Positions 24,819 to 37,146 of a stretch of DNA of 64,000 nucleotides are shown here, in pieces. Below the pieces are notes generated by a model. That model was not told where the DNA came from, did no database searches, and saw nothing but the letters and a program-made list of their open reading frames with translations. A program made the translations under genes and the position numbers. Source of the DNA: Flaveria trinervia (lineage: Eukaryota > Streptophyta > Magnoliopsida > Asterales > Asteraceae). The stretch is taken from contig CM046444.1 in the NCBI GenBank assembly GCA_025506515.1, positions 120,390,930-120,454,929 of the forward strand, in the 5' to 3' direction. Within the stretch, counting starts at the first letter, position 1. Each line of letters begins with the position of its first letter.

Positions 24819-25408
24819 AATAAAGCGCAGCACACATGATTATATATACATACGTACACCACACGTTAGAACACACACACACCCACAACAGGAAACTATA
24901 TATATACATACGTACACCCTCCCCCAACTGAACCCATAGTCGCGTACAAGAACCGAGAGCGGATCTCACCATTGCGTATCGTGAAGAAAAGAACATAACA
25001 AGAAGAAGACCTACCACACCGGCTGCAACGATCAAGGCTCACGGTTGGCGGAGACTTGCGATTGTCGAAGGAGTACGCGTAGGGAGGAAACAGGTGATGA
25101 TTTCGCTGTGGTTGTGGCTCACGGTTTCGAAAACGGCAGGGTGAAAGTAGGGTTACGGGTGTTGAAGATGATTGATGAGTTTGGGTTGGTTATTTAAAGA
25201 TAACTTAACCTTGTAAATTAACATAATGGTCCCTCTAGTTTATGTAGTTTGCACTTTAAAGTTAATTTTGTTTAATTAGTTTGTAGTTAAGTAGTAAAAT
25301 ACTAATAACAACTATTATTCTTTTATAATAATAAAATTGATTAACTATAAAATAACGTAGAGATGTTAGATGATAAAAACATGTTAACCCGAAAACTCGT
25401 TTGTCACA
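23382..25408 (-). repeat. 3' LTR of gypsy-2, truncated
   Basis: Matches 54072-56102 almost base for base in the same orientation and ends ...TTTGTCACA at 25408. The first part of the LTR (equivalent to 53842-54071) is missing at the junction with the kinase fragment. It contains CA- and TA-microsatellites at about 24600-24920. ORFs in this segment are low-complexity and not credible genes. Confidence 0.85.
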
Positions 25409-25448
25409 TCATCCCTTTGTTGAAAAAATTTTCGTCGAAAATTAGAAT

Positions 25449-25703
25449 TGTAATATCTCGTATTTTTGTTAACTAAACGTTAACTTCGTTTATTCTTATA
25501 AGGGTCATTATTGACAACTATGAAACTCATGTGTTATTTATGCTTATTCTCTTTGGTTATTAATGTAAGAAAATTAAAAATAAAAATACTAAATAATATT
25601 AATTATGTTAATATTAATAATAGTAATAATGAACAAGTCATAATTATGATAATAATACTAATAATAACAACTATAATGATAATAATAATATAATAATAAT
25701 AAG

Positions 25704-25741
<38 letters not shown>

Positions 25742-26480
25742 GTCATAAAACATTTTAAACTTAAAGATTAATTAAGTCCAGGGGTTATTTGGCCATTTTG
25801 AAAGTTAGAATCTAAGTTTAAACATAAAATGATAAAACTACAAACTAGGGGGACCATTTGTGTAATTAATGAAAACTTAACCATGTTTTCCCCCTCACTC
25901 TCGTTTTCCGGCCGCCGGCCGGCTTAGCTCCGGCGCGGCGCCGTGATCCTTAAAAAAACGTTTTAAACCTTGATTTTTCTTGTTGAATCGATTCCAATCG
26001 CTTCGCAAACGTGTTTCGAACATAATTAGGATGTTTAATGTGGTTAAACGACGGTTATGGCTCCCAAACCAATCGGTAACCGAAGCTCATAATCTCAAAC
26101 CTGTTCTATAATCTTACTTGCTTATGACCTATGATATGAATTGCTACTTGTAACTTTTTTTTCATATTATGTATGAAAACCTTGGAAACTCACCAACTAT
26201 TTTTAGTTGACTCTTATTTTTATCATGTTTCAGGTCAACCTCAAGTTTAAAGTGATCCTTTGAAGCATGCAATAATCTAGGATTTGGACCTAGTTAATGA
26301 AATAAAAGTTTACGTTATGTTATGTTATGTTTGAACTTATTACTTATTTGAGGCTTATGATTGTATTTCATTTCAAGATTTATGATAAAAATATTTACAT
26401 TTTAATATAGCGTTATGTGGCTGTGAACAATCTTAACCCTCACATCTCGACGTTTCCGCCGTCAAGGTTGGGGTGTGACA
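25449..26480 (+). repeat. 5' LTR of gypsy-1 (internally deleted)
   Basis: 1032 bp, TG...CA. Compared with the 3' LTR it lacks about 1.5 kb: after CCTGTTC at 26106 it jumps directly to TATAATCTTACTTG, which in the 3' copy follows a second TGTTC at 46386. It contains an AAT-rich microsatellite (25610-25740) and a GC-rich palindromic block around 25909-25945. Confidence 0.85.
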
Positions 26481-26483
26481 GAT

Positions 26484-26495
26484 TGGTATCAGAGC
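26484..26495 (+). other. Primer-binding site of gypsy-1
   Basis: TGGTATCAGAGC, complementary to the 3' end of plant initiator tRNA-Met, three bases after the LTR end. This fixes both the LTR boundary and the direction of the element. Confidence 0.9.
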
Positions 26496-27172
26496 TCATA
26501 ACTATAGGGATCTAGGTTATTAGAAATGGTGACTTAGACTATAGCTTATGCATGAACCTCATAGGATAATATTATATTCTTGGAAATATATATATTGTTA
26601 CATGCTACATAATGCTATACCTTACTTATGTGCAACATGATGCCTTAGCATAGGTTTGCCTTGTAATTGTTTAAACTGTTTACCTGTCTCCCTAAACTTA
26701 CCTTTGACACTTTGACTCTCCCCGACAAATGAAACTTCCTAATCTTATTCTCGACGACACATGGAATTGTATACTTATGCTTATGACTTGGATCCTTAGA
26801 CTTATGTCTAATCTATGTTAAATCTCATCAAGGTTTTGATTTCATGAACCTAAGAAATTTGTGTGACACATGGACACCTGTATTCTGGATTTCCTGGCAA
26901 AAGCCCTCGGGCTAAGGCAAGCATATCGCATAAATCCTACGGGACTAGTTATGCTTACCTGGGGATTTCTGGGATGAGTGATAAACTATGGTCAACATAC
27001 ACAAATTTCTAAGGTGAGTGGGTCAACTTACCTTGACGTGTCAACGTTTCCAAATGGTAATGCGTTACCAAATAGAACCATTCCATGTGCCTTACAACTT
27101 TTTCCTTATCCTTGTTGAACATTAATCCTTGTTATTCCAATTCTCATATCTAACTCATTGGTATATTCTAGC

Positions 27173-28303
27173 ATGTCTCGTCATCATGAAAAGCGTGGAA
27201 GTTCCGATCGTAAGTTAGCCGCCATGATTGCTCGACAAATGGCTGCTGTCATCCCGACCATGGTTGCTGAACTTAATAGCACCTTAATGACCAACGCTAG
27301 CAACAATGGAAATGGTCATGGAGAGAATAGCAACAACCAAAATGGGAACAATCAACACGGGAATAATCAAACTTGCACTTTCAAACACTTTAGCTCTTGC
27401 AAGCTCACTAGTTTTAGTGGCAAGGAAGGAGCCACTGGTCTTCTTGAGTGGTTCGAAAGCATGGAGAATACCTTTATCAATTGTGAGTGTCCCGATGCGC
27501 TCAAGGTTCGTTATGCCACTAGTATGCTCCAACAAAGGGCTCTTACCTGGTGGAATAGCGAGAAGAGAAACCGGGTCCTGAAGCTATGCTAGCACTTACC
27601 TGGGAAGAGTTCAAGAACTCGCCATCGCGAAGTTCTGCCCAGAAGTGAATTGCAAAAGTTGTAAGAAGAGTTTTGGAACTTGAAGCAAAATGATGGTGAT
27701 CATTTGGCCTACTCAACTAGGCATCCTGAGTTGAGTATATTGTTGCCTCACATAGTCGACACTATCCCCCGCAACATCGAGAAGTTCATTAAGGGTGTAC
27801 CACCCCAAATTCAAGATGCTGTGGTGGGTAGCCGACCCACAACCTTGGAAGAAGCCATTACTATCACCGCTCAACTCACCGAGAACCATATACGAGCGGG
27901 CACCATGTCTGTGAAGAGTGCAAAGAAAGTAGAGAAGACGGCTACCGAGACTGTTAAGGAGACCAAAGCTGAACCGTCTTATGACAACAACAACAACAAA
28001 AAGCGCAAGTTCACACCGGCACGCAACTATGCCGTGGCTGCACCCAAACAACCCCAAAGACAACTTGTACATGCGGCTGCACCTGTGGCACAAGTGCCTG
28101 GGGCTAGGGCTTATGCTGGTCCTCAGCCTATGTGCAACACGTGTAGGTATCATCATCCGGGGAATCAACCATGCCGCATTTGCACCTTATGCGGTAAATA
28201 TGGTCATTTGGTGGCGACTTGCCACCGTGCACCTAACAATGCCGCTGTGGTCACAAACCGTGTTTGCTACAACTATGGGGAACCTGGTCATTTTCGCCCA
28301 TAA
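27173..28303 (+). pseudogene. gag of gypsy-1, frame-broken
   Basis: Starts MSRHHEKRG at 27173 in a good context and runs to 27592. It resumes in another frame from about 27680 to a stop at 28303. The first part carries the retrotransposon gag core (ALTWWNSEKR region). The second ends with two zinc knuckles: CTLCGKYGHLVATC is intact, while the next reads CYNYGEPGHF with Tyr replacing a metal-binding Cys and a stop before the last Cys. It would form the virus-like particle capsid and nucleocapsid. Several single-base breaks lie in 27592-27680. These may be real decay or assembly error. Confidence 0.8.
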
Positions 28304-28482
28304 TGCCCTCGTCTTGTGGGTAATGTTCCACAAGCCCGAGGACGTGCTTTCAACATCAACGCTAACCAAGCACAAGCAAACAACGATGTGGTGAATGGTA
28401 CGTTGACTCACCTTTAACTTTTGTGATCCGATTCATTTCATACTTTACCTGTATCGTTAAATACCTTAAAAATTAAACAGGT

Positions 28483-29052
28483 ATGTTCCTTATTAATAAA
28501 ACTTATGCCTATGTCCTATTTGATTCTGGAGCCGATAAGAGTTTTGTTTCGTTAGAGTTTGAACCCATACTTGCTAAGCCACATACGAGACTAGAAAGAC
28601 CCCTTACTGTTGAAGTTGCCGATGGAGAACCGATCACCGTTGACGTCATTATTCGTGATTGCATCTTAAGTCTCGACACGCATGATTTTCTTATCGATCT
28701 TATCCCTATGAAACTTGGAAGCTTCGACGTCATCATAGGTATGGATTGGTTAGCCAAACACCATGCTGAGATCATTTGTTTCGAGAAGTGTATTCGTATA
28801 CCGTTACCCTCCGGAGATACTTTGAAAGTGTTCGGTGAAAAATCTTCCAAAGGACTTAAACTCATGTCTTGCACTCAAGCCCGAAAGTGCTTAAGTAAGA
28901 AGTATATGGCCTTCTTGGCTTACGTGGTCAACACGAAAGTCAAAGGGAAAGAACTTAAGGATGTCCCTATCGTACGAGATTTTCCTAAAGTATTTCCCGA
29001 TGACCTTAGTGGTTTACTCCCTGTGCGTGAAGTCGAGTTTAAATTGACTTGA
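28483..29052 (+). pseudogene. Aspartic protease region of gypsy-1 pol
   Basis: The active-site motif LFDSGADKSFVS is intact near residues 13-24, followed by the IIGMDWLAKHHAEI segment typical of Ty3/gypsy proteases. It would process the Gag-Pol polyprotein. The frame ends at the start of RT (PVREVEFKLT, then TGA), where a 1-bp shift is needed to continue, so it is part of a broken polyprotein and not a separate gene. Confidence 0.8.
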
Positions 29053-30479
29053 TACCGGGAGCAAACCCCGTGGCTAAGTCACCATATCGGCTTGCACCAT
29101 CGGAAATGCAAGAACTCTCTCTCAACTTCAAGAGCTGTCCGAGAAGGGCTTCATCCGTCCTAGTTCTTCGCCTTGGGTGCACCTGTTCTTTTCGTGAAGA
29201 AGAAAGATGGATCGTTTCGCATGTGCATCGATTATCGTGAGCTTAACAAGCTTACCATCAAGAATCGTTATCCTCTTCCTCGCATCGATGACTTGTTTGA
29301 TCAACTTCAAGGAGCTGCTATTTTCTCGAAGATTGATTTACGTTCTGGTTATCATAAATTACGAGTCCATGATGATGATATCCAAAGACCGCTTTCCGTA
29401 CTCGTTATGGGCACTATGAGTTTATGGTGATGCCTTTTGGTTTAACCAATGCTCCTGCTGTCTTCATGGATCTTATGAACCGAGTATGCAAGCCTTATCT
29501 AGACAAGTTTGTGATCGTCTTCATTGATGACATACTTATCTATTCCAAGTCCAACACCGATCATGAACTGCATTTGAGATTGGTTCTTGAGTTGTTAAAG
29601 AAAGAGCAATTGTACGCAAAGTTCTCGAAGTGTGATTTCTGGCTCGAGGAAGTTCAATTTCTAGGGCACGTGGTGAATAGCCAAGGAATTCACGTTGATC
29701 CTGCAAAGGTGGAAGCTGTGAAGAATTGGTGTGTTCCTACAACTCCTACCAGAGTTTGTTCTTTTCTTGGTCTTGCTGGTATTATCGGCGATTCATTGCC
29801 AATTTCTCGAGGATGCGAAACGCTCACTACTTTGACACAAAAGAATAAACCATTCGAGTGGGGTTCCGAGCAAGAAGAAGCTTTTGAAGCGTTAAAGCAT
29901 AAGTTGTGCAATGCTTCTATCTTGACCCTACCCGATGGAAACGACGATTTCACCGTGTATTGTGATGCATCTAAACAAGGCCTTGGTTGTGTTCTCATGC
30001 AACGAGGGAAGGTCATAGCTTATGCATCGAGACAATTAAAGGTTCACGAGGTGAATTATACAACACACGATCTCGAGCTTGGTGCTGTTGTATTTGCTTT
30101 GAAGATTTGGAGGCACTACCTGTATGGTACTCAATGTATAGTCTACACCGATCACAAAAGCCTTCAACACGTTTTTAATCAAAAAGATCTCAACATGAGA
30201 CAACGTCATTGGGTGGAGTTGATTAGTGACTATGATTGTGACATTCGTTACCATCCTGGTAAAGCAAACGTTGTAGCCGATGCACTAAGCCAAAAGATTC
30301 ACAACAAGATGATCTCATTCCAAGAAATTCGCGATCGACGTCAATGGTTTGACACTTTGGGTGAGTTCGATACTGAGATCCGACTAGATGTCGACGAGAC
30401 CACCGTACTGCTACAAAACCTGAGAATAGATAGTGACGTCGAGTCTAGCATCCTGGAGGCTCAACAAATGGTTCAATGA
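29049..30479 (+). pseudogene. Reverse transcriptase and RNase H of gypsy-1 pol
   Basis: RT fingers and palm are in two frames: 29173-29430 (VLFVKKKDGSFRMCIDYREL, FSKIDLRSGYH) and 29424-30479 (MPFGLTNAPAVFMDLMN, catalytic FIDDILIYS). RNase H follows with YCDASKQGLGCVLM, the TDHKSLQ motif and ADALSQ. A shift at about 29395-29430 separates the frames, and the segment after RT (CSFLGLAGIIG) is also damaged. It would convert the element RNA to DNA. Active-site residues are still present. Confidence 0.85.
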
Positions 30480-30544
30480 GAAGGAAGAATGAAGGATGAA
30501 TTGGAGCATAATCTTCTAACCCAATTGGAAACGAAACCAATGGG

Positions 30545-31633
30545 TTGATGTACTTCGCCAATCGAATTTGGTTTCCAAATCGCGATAACATTCGTACCTT
30601 TATTATGAACGAAGCTCATCAAACTCGTTATTCTATTCATCCTGGTTCCGATAAGATGTATATGGACCTAAGTGGTCAATATTGGTGGCCTGGAATGAAG
30701 AAAGACATAGCGACTTATGTAGCTAAGTGCCTCACATGTACGAAGGTTAAAGCTGAACATCAACGTCCAAGTGGATTACTTGAGCAACCCGAGATTCCTA
30801 TGTGGAAATGGGAACACATATCCATGGACTTCATAACAAAGCTACCCCGAACCTCTCGAGGACATGATAGCATATGGGTGATCATTGACCGATTGACCAA
30901 ATCGGCACATTTTATACCTATACGTGACACTTACAAGACATCATGGTTAGCCCGTATATACGTTGATGAAATTGTAAGTCGTCATGGGGTACCTCTGCAC
31001 ATCATATCCGACCGAGACGCTCGTTTCACTTCGCATTTTTGGACGTCTATGCAAGAACTCTTGGGTACTCAATTGGACCTAAGCACGGCTTACCATCCTC
31101 AAACTGATGGTCAAACCGAGCGAACGATCCAAACCTTGGAGGATTTGCTATGTCTGTGTGTTCTTGACTTTGGTGGTGATTGGGATACGCATCTACCGCT
31201 CGCGGAATTTTCGTATAACAATAGTTATCACTCGAGTATCAAGATGGCACCGTTTGAAGCACTTTATGGTCGTAAATGTCGTTCACCGATCTGTTGGACC
31301 GACATTGGTGAAAACTTCATCACTGGTCCTGAACTTATACAAGAGACAACCGAAAAAGTTTCTATTATCTGCAAGAACCTTGAAGTGGCGAAAAGTCGTC
31401 AAAAGAGTTATGCTGACAAGCGACGTAAGCCATTGGAATTCCAAGTTGGGGATATGGTTCTTCTAAAGGTCTCACCGTGGAAAGGTGTTGTTCGTTTTGG
31501 AAAGAAGGGAAAATTGGCTCCAAGATTTGTAGGACCTTTCAAAATCCTGAAAAGGATTGGGAAAGTGGCTTATAAACTGGACTACCTTCTGACCTTAGTG
31601 GAGTTCATCCTGTGTTCCACGTCTCAAATTTAA
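30545..31633 (+). pseudogene. Integrase of gypsy-1 pol
   Basis: One open stretch with the HHCC zinc motif (HPGSDKMYMDL through CLTCTKVKAEHQ) and the DDE core: MDFITKLP with IDRLTKSAHF, SDRDARFTSHFW, and the Glu in TDGQTERTIQTLEDLL. Together with the chromodomain after it, this would insert the cDNA. The frame breaks at about 31590-31633. Confidence 0.85.
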
Positions 31634-31860
31634 GAAAGTGCTTGGCCGACGAAAGTCTGTATGTTCCGTTGGAAGACATTCAGATTGACGAGTCATTACA
31701 TTTGTCGAGAAACCTGTAGAGATCATGGACCGCATAATGAAGAAGACGAGAACCACAACAACCCCAATCGTCAAGGTTCGTTGGGAAAATAAGCGTGGCG
31801 CTGAATTTACTGGGAACGTGAGGAGCACATGAAGAAGAAATACCCGTTTTTATTTGTATA
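31634..31860 (+). pseudogene. Chromodomain tail of gypsy-1 integrase, broken
   Basis: In shifting frames this stretch codes for segments matching the gypsy-2 chromodomain (46790-47119), including VKVRWENK, FTWERE and MKKKYP. At least two indels interrupt it. Chromodomains of this type are thought to guide insertion into heterochromatin, which agrees with the nesting seen here. Confidence 0.65.
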
Positions 31861-31907
31861 GTTTCATTTCTTTATTTAGGGACGAAATTCTTTTAAGTTG
31901 GGGAGAC

Positions 31908-32884
31908 TGTAACATCTCGTATTTTTGTTAATAAACGTTAACTTGTTTATTCTTATAAGGGTCATTATGACAACTATGAAACTCATTTGTGTTATTTATG
32001 CTTATTCTCTTTGGTTATTAATGTAAGAAAGTTAAAAATTAAAAATACCATAATATAATATGTAATATAATAATAGTAATAATGAAACAGTCATAATTAT
32101 GATATAAATACTAATAATAACAACTATAATGATTAAAATAATAATAATAAGTTAATAAGTATAATAATCTAATAATAATAATTAATAAGTCTAAAATATT
32201 TAAACTTAAAGATTAATTTAAGTCCGGGGGGGTTTATGGCCAATTGAAAGTTAGGAATCTAAGTAAACATAAAATGATAAAACTACAACCTAGGGGGACA
32301 TTGTGTAATTAATGAAAACTTAAACCATGTTTTTCATCTCTCTCGTTTTCCGGCCGTCGGCCGGCTTAGCTCCGGCGAGCGCCGGCGATCCTTAAAAAAA
32401 AAACGTTTTTAAAACCTTGATTTTTCTTGTGAATCGATCAACGCTTCGCCTAAACTGTTTGAACATAATTAGGATGTAATGTGGTAAACGTGGGTTTGGA
32501 TCCCAAAACAATCGAGTAACCAAAAGTCCTAATCTCAAACCTGTTCGAGCCATCAACCTCATAATTACTCAAATTAGTAAACCAGAGCGAACGATAACTA
32601 TCTATAATCAATCCCAACTCTCAATGCACTTACAACAAACAAATCTCAAATTCATCACAATTTTTGTGCACACTAGCCGTGCTCGAACACCATTATTCCG
32701 AGCTTCAAATTTCAAAATTGACAAGGGGCTTTTGTAGCAAGGACATAACACAAGCTCCCACAAGTTTAATTGGGTAACATTGAGATTGTCATCCATGTGC
32801 CCCTACGACCGCCGCTTGTTCCCGTTTGTTTCTAACACTTTTTCAACCAAAAACGGGTAACAAACACAGGATTTGATCGGTTTT
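31908..32884 (+). repeat. 3' LTR of gypsy-1, first part
   Basis: Begins TGTAACATCTCG right after a purine-rich tract (AAGTTGGGGAGAC). It matches 25449-26106 with many 1-bp indels up to CCTGTTC at 32546. From 32547 it holds LTR sequence absent from the 5' copy, until the copia element at 32885. Confidence 0.8.
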
Positions 32885-33672
32885 TGTTAGGATCTCAGCC
32901 CTTGGTTTAATCGATTGAACAGATATAGCAGCGGAATAGCTCAGAATTAGACAAATTCAAACAAGAACAATGATATAAAACGATAAAAGAATTTTGTTAT
33001 AGAGAGAGAAATATCCGACAAAAGGAATATTGCATTAAGATTGTCGGCCTCAAAGGCACGATTACAGGTGAGTCATCTTTCCTTATAAAGGAAAGAATGA
33101 CGTAGGCTGATGTCACCTGAAAGTGACATGTAACCGTTTTATAACTACTGATGTTTAACAACTACTGAAGATGTCAACAACTGACATCTTCTTACAAATG
33201 TTCCTAAGTGTTAAACATCTCATTTACAACTACTGAAAAACATAAAACTACTGAAACTACAACAACTGAAGAACAACCTCTTCAGTTGTTTACAAGTACT
33301 GAAAAGAAAAATAAACAAACTACTGAAAGGAAAAGAAAACTACTGAAGAAGAAAAACCATCACAACAACTGAAGAAGCCCTCTTCAGCTGTTGTCATCAG
33401 CTGTTAACATCAGCTGATGTCTTCAGTACTTGAACATCAGTTGTCTTTCAGCTGTTGATCTTCAGTCTTTGTCTTCAGTACTTGTTGAAGTCTTCAGACT
33501 TTAGATCTTCAGCTGTTGTCTCAGTCTTTGTCTTCAGTACTTCAGACGTACTTCAGCAGTTGTATTCTTCAGACTTTGTAGAACAGCTGATCAGGTCTTC
33601 TTCAGCTGTTGTGATGTCTTGTGGGACTTAGAGGTTTCTCTGATCAGGCTCATTGGTTCTTTTGGTCCAACA
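32885..33672 (-). repeat. 3' LTR of the copia element
   Basis: 788 bp. Differs from the other LTR by about eight changes, mostly 1-bp indels plus one small block near 33440. Packed with the short motifs ACTACTGAA, TTCAGCTGTT and CTTCAGTACTT. Confidence 0.9.
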
Positions 33673-33673
33673 A

Positions 33674-33685
33674 ACTCCCCCTGAA
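33674..33685 (-). other. Polypurine tract of the copia element (complement)
   Basis: AACTCCCCCTGA directly inside the left LTR reads as a purine tract on the coding strand. Similar CTCCCCCT runs occur at about 35354 and 36070 inside the env-like region; Sireviruses are known for multiple polypurine tracts. Confidence 0.6.
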
Positions 33686-34053
33686 CCAATGCAGCCAAAA
33701 CCTCTAAGTTATTGACGAGTCCCACTTATTTTGGCAGATAGATTGGTCTTTTATCCTCTTGATCAGATGAGAAGTGACCCTTTTTCAGCACCGGCCTGGG
33801 AAGAAGTCTCTGATGATCTGTTTGGCATGATATGGTTGGGAGCTCTGTATTGGGGACTTGGACACCGAGCTGTTGCCCCAACCATGAGATCTACTTCCCG
33901 TGTATCAGCCTATATGATTCCCTGGTGTAAGCCCTTAAAAACATGATTTGCTCATCCATTGTCAGCACCTCGGGCACACCATCAAATAATCCTTCTCGGC
34001 CATACACTTCAGATATGTACTTGGCCTGTTTTCCATTTTGAGCTCAACCGTGG

Positions 34054-37000
34054 TTATTTGTCTATAAGCAAACTCATCTGGATGAGTCCTTCTAAGAGCA
34101 GGTTGAGCTCTTCTTGTTTGAAGTTTTCAAGTCGTTTGTAAACCAATCCCTTCTTTATAATTTTGTTCTCTAACATCTTTTGAGGTGGTTGTTTGGCTTC
34201 ATAGGCTTTCTTGAACTCTTCAACAATTTCCCAAGGGGACACTACAAGCACCACAGTGATGTCTTCGTCGACAACTCTCTTCACTTGGCCCTTGTATCTT
34301 GAAGGAATTTCTTTCTTGACAATCCGGTGTGCCACCCTAGGATCAGGCCATATCCTTACTCTTTCCCTTTGGTATTGAAAGGTATTAGCAAGGGTGTACA
34401 ATCTTAATACTTCTTTCTTCATGCTGATCATTGAAGAGGATGTAGCATATGCTTTGTCAATGCTTTTCAGCATTTCCTCATCATGTTTTGCATCTGTTCC
34501 TCTTCAATCTTTATCATTACATCATGCATTTGAGAAGCAGGAGTGATGGACATTGGTTTAGCCTTAGGCAAAGTAATGACTGCAGAGAGTGGCAGTCTGT
34601 CTTCATCCTCCTCTTCATCTTCATCAGGCCTCAGTACCTTTCTTTTCTTTTGGCTAGGTACATCACTGGCAATGGGTTTAGAGGGAAGGATTTGGTTTTG
34701 TGGGTTGGATGGTTGGTTTAGAGGGTAAAGGAGTTGTTTTAGTGGGTTGTGGAGATAGTGATTTTGAGGATTGAGGCTTTTCAGACTGTTTTAGCATTTT
34801 GGCTGTAAGGGAGGCTTTGGTAAATTTTGTCAGTTCTTTTCGATTCCCAACCCCAGCTTCATTCAATACCTCAATCACTAAACCTTTGGAGTATTCTTCA
34901 GACGAACAAATCTTGGTGGTTATTGCCAAGATGTTGTCCCTGGTCCAGGCCCTTATTTCCATTAGAGATCTTCCCAAGTATTTAGCTATAAATCTGATCA
35001 TTATCTCCAGCCTTCTCTTTCTAAGGCATCATAGCTAGCCCATCTTGAATTGATCTCCTCTGTTTCCATCCTTCTGATCTCGGAGTCTAGTTGTTTGATG
35101 TCAAAACCTGCCTATACAACTGCTCAATGATTTTATCCATTGAACGGTTATGGTTGGCGTCAGCTTCTTTCACCATATCCTTCAGCTCCTTCTCCTTCTC
35201 AGACTCTCCTTTTCTTTTGATATGTGACATGAAAGTCTTTTTGACTTTCATTCACTTCAGCTCCCTTCACACTCTCCTTCTCCTTCTCATTTACAACCTC
35301 AGATTCTTTCGCCTTCTCCCCATCTATCCTCTTCCTTTTTCCTTTAACTAACTGACTCTCCCCCTTTTTGGTTGCATTGGGTGCAAGGGTTTGAGTTTGA
35401 GCAGTAGAAAGGATTTAGTCACCAACTCCTCCACCAAGGGTTGTATTATTGTAGGAAGCCTCTCATCAATGGCTTTGATCACTATATCTGTGATCATGGG
35501 AGTGATGAGAGGTAGGGAATTTTGAAAGGTAGCAACTGATTGATCAGGATGGTTCTGTTCCTGAGAATCAGTGCCGAAAGCAGAGGCTGGTGGCTTGGAA
35601 GTATATACTGGCTCAGTGTGTAGGGGACCTTCAGAAGAAGGTGCCATCTGTGGGTGTATTGTGGTGGCAGATGGACTTGCATCCTGAGACATCTTGGCCA
35701 GCAGCTCTTTGAGTCTGCTAACCTCATCCTCTAGAATGGTGTTTTGAGCAACTACATCATAGAAGAAGCTCAGGTCATCATCAGTTGTGACTGAATCACC
35801 TGACCTCCTGACAAGTCAGAATGAACATGCCTTGAGTGTAGATCAATTGTAGCATGTGCCCCTTGTTCTCGGTTCTGGGGACTTCCAGCCTCAGGACTAT
35901 GTCCTTCATCAGCTGTTGCCACTGGTGAGGACTTAGAGATGTTACCAACTGCATCCTGGTCATTTGCTGAGTCAGGAGCAGTGGCAGCCTCACCAGAAGT
36001 TCGCACCTTATCTACACTAGAAGATGGAACATGATAACCCCTGTGCTGTGGGTTGACAGAAGCATTGTGATCCTCCCCCTCAGGTGTTGAGGTTATCCCA
36101 GTAGTAATTGGTGTCTGGGTGGGGGGTGAGGAATGCAACTGCGTCAGCACTTTTGCAACAATGATAGTAGGGCTTTGAGGGGCGGTTGCATCAGGAGAGG
36201 GTGTGGAAGCAGTGTGCACCCGGGACAGGTGGTGCTCTTCAATGGTAATCCCCTCAAGTGAGGAGGATCCCAGCATTGTGGCTTCCCTTTGAGTGGTTGC
36301 TTCAGGTTCCTTTTGAGAGGAAACCTGAGCGGCTTCAGTTGGTGGAGTCACAGTCTCTACTGGGGGGTTATTTCCAGCAGAGATAACCTGCGTTGGTGCA
36401 GCAGGAGCATCCACAGGGGACTCAATTCCCTGAGTAGCTTTCTTAGGCTTCTTCTTTGTGGGTTTGGAGGGGACTTTGGATGTGGAGGTGGAGGCTGTGG
36501 GTTCCAGCTGCGTGGGTTTGCGCAGCTTGGCAGCCTGTTTGAGAGTTTGGTCAGTGTTGTGTCGGGAGTATACCTCCGGCAATACAGCCAAAGCAGGGAC
36601 TCCCAGACCAACTAGTCCCTCAGCAGAAAGCTGATTCTCTATTATGGCCATTATAAACCGAGGATATAGTATCCAACGGTTAGAAAGTGGTTTTGTGGCC
36701 ATATCCTTGAGTTCAAGAAAAATTATTTCAGAAAAGTTTAGTGGTTCTTGTTCAAGGATAGAGAACAATACCTGTTGCCATCTGGAAGACAGTTGATCCC
36801 AAGAGGAAGTCTTCGGAGCCAGGCAAACATTTACCATATGAAATAATAATCGTTCAGCATCTGGAAAATGTTTCTTCAGGATTGTTGAAGCACTAAGATC
36901 ACCCTGATATCCATGTTGTCCAAAGGAAAGATCAAGTTGGCGCTTAGGATATCCAACAGGGTAGGCAGCATCATCTAACAGTAATTTATGGTGGATGGTA

Positions 37001-37146
37001 GCAGTAGAGATGACCACCTTATGCGAGTTGATAGATGAATGGATAGATTCTCCATTAACGGTCGCATTCATCCAGAACTGACGTAGCGAATCGGCATAAA
37101 TGATTGGATTTAAAAGGAAAGCCGTTTTTAGTGGGGATTGGACCAT
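34054..37146 (-). pseudogene. Env-like third ORF of the copia element, frame-broken
   Basis: Lies between RNase H and the 3' LTR, where SIRE-type elements carry an env-like gene of unknown function. The longest piece is 35770-37146 (458 aa). It starts with a folded-looking N-terminal third and turns into a Pro/Ser/Thr-rich linker from about residue 215. Further pieces in other minus frames are 35348-35692, 34678-35001 and 34054-34473. The last is charged and helix-prone. Joined in concept, the ancestral product would have been close to 1000 residues. No convincing signal peptide or membrane helix is visible in the longest piece, so true envelope function is not supported. The position is the main reason for the name. 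Confidence 0.6.

Noticed and set aside
24621..25035. ORFs over CA/TA microsatellites in the left LTR of gypsy-2
   Set aside because: Low-complexity translation (Tyr/Ile/His/Thr strings) that recurs at 55311-55733 because both lie in the LTRs.
34449..36615. Plus-strand ORFs in the copia env-like region
   Set aside because: Shadows of the minus-strand ORF; the Ser/Leu-rich and Gly-rich translations are antisense to its Pro/Ser/Thr-rich part.
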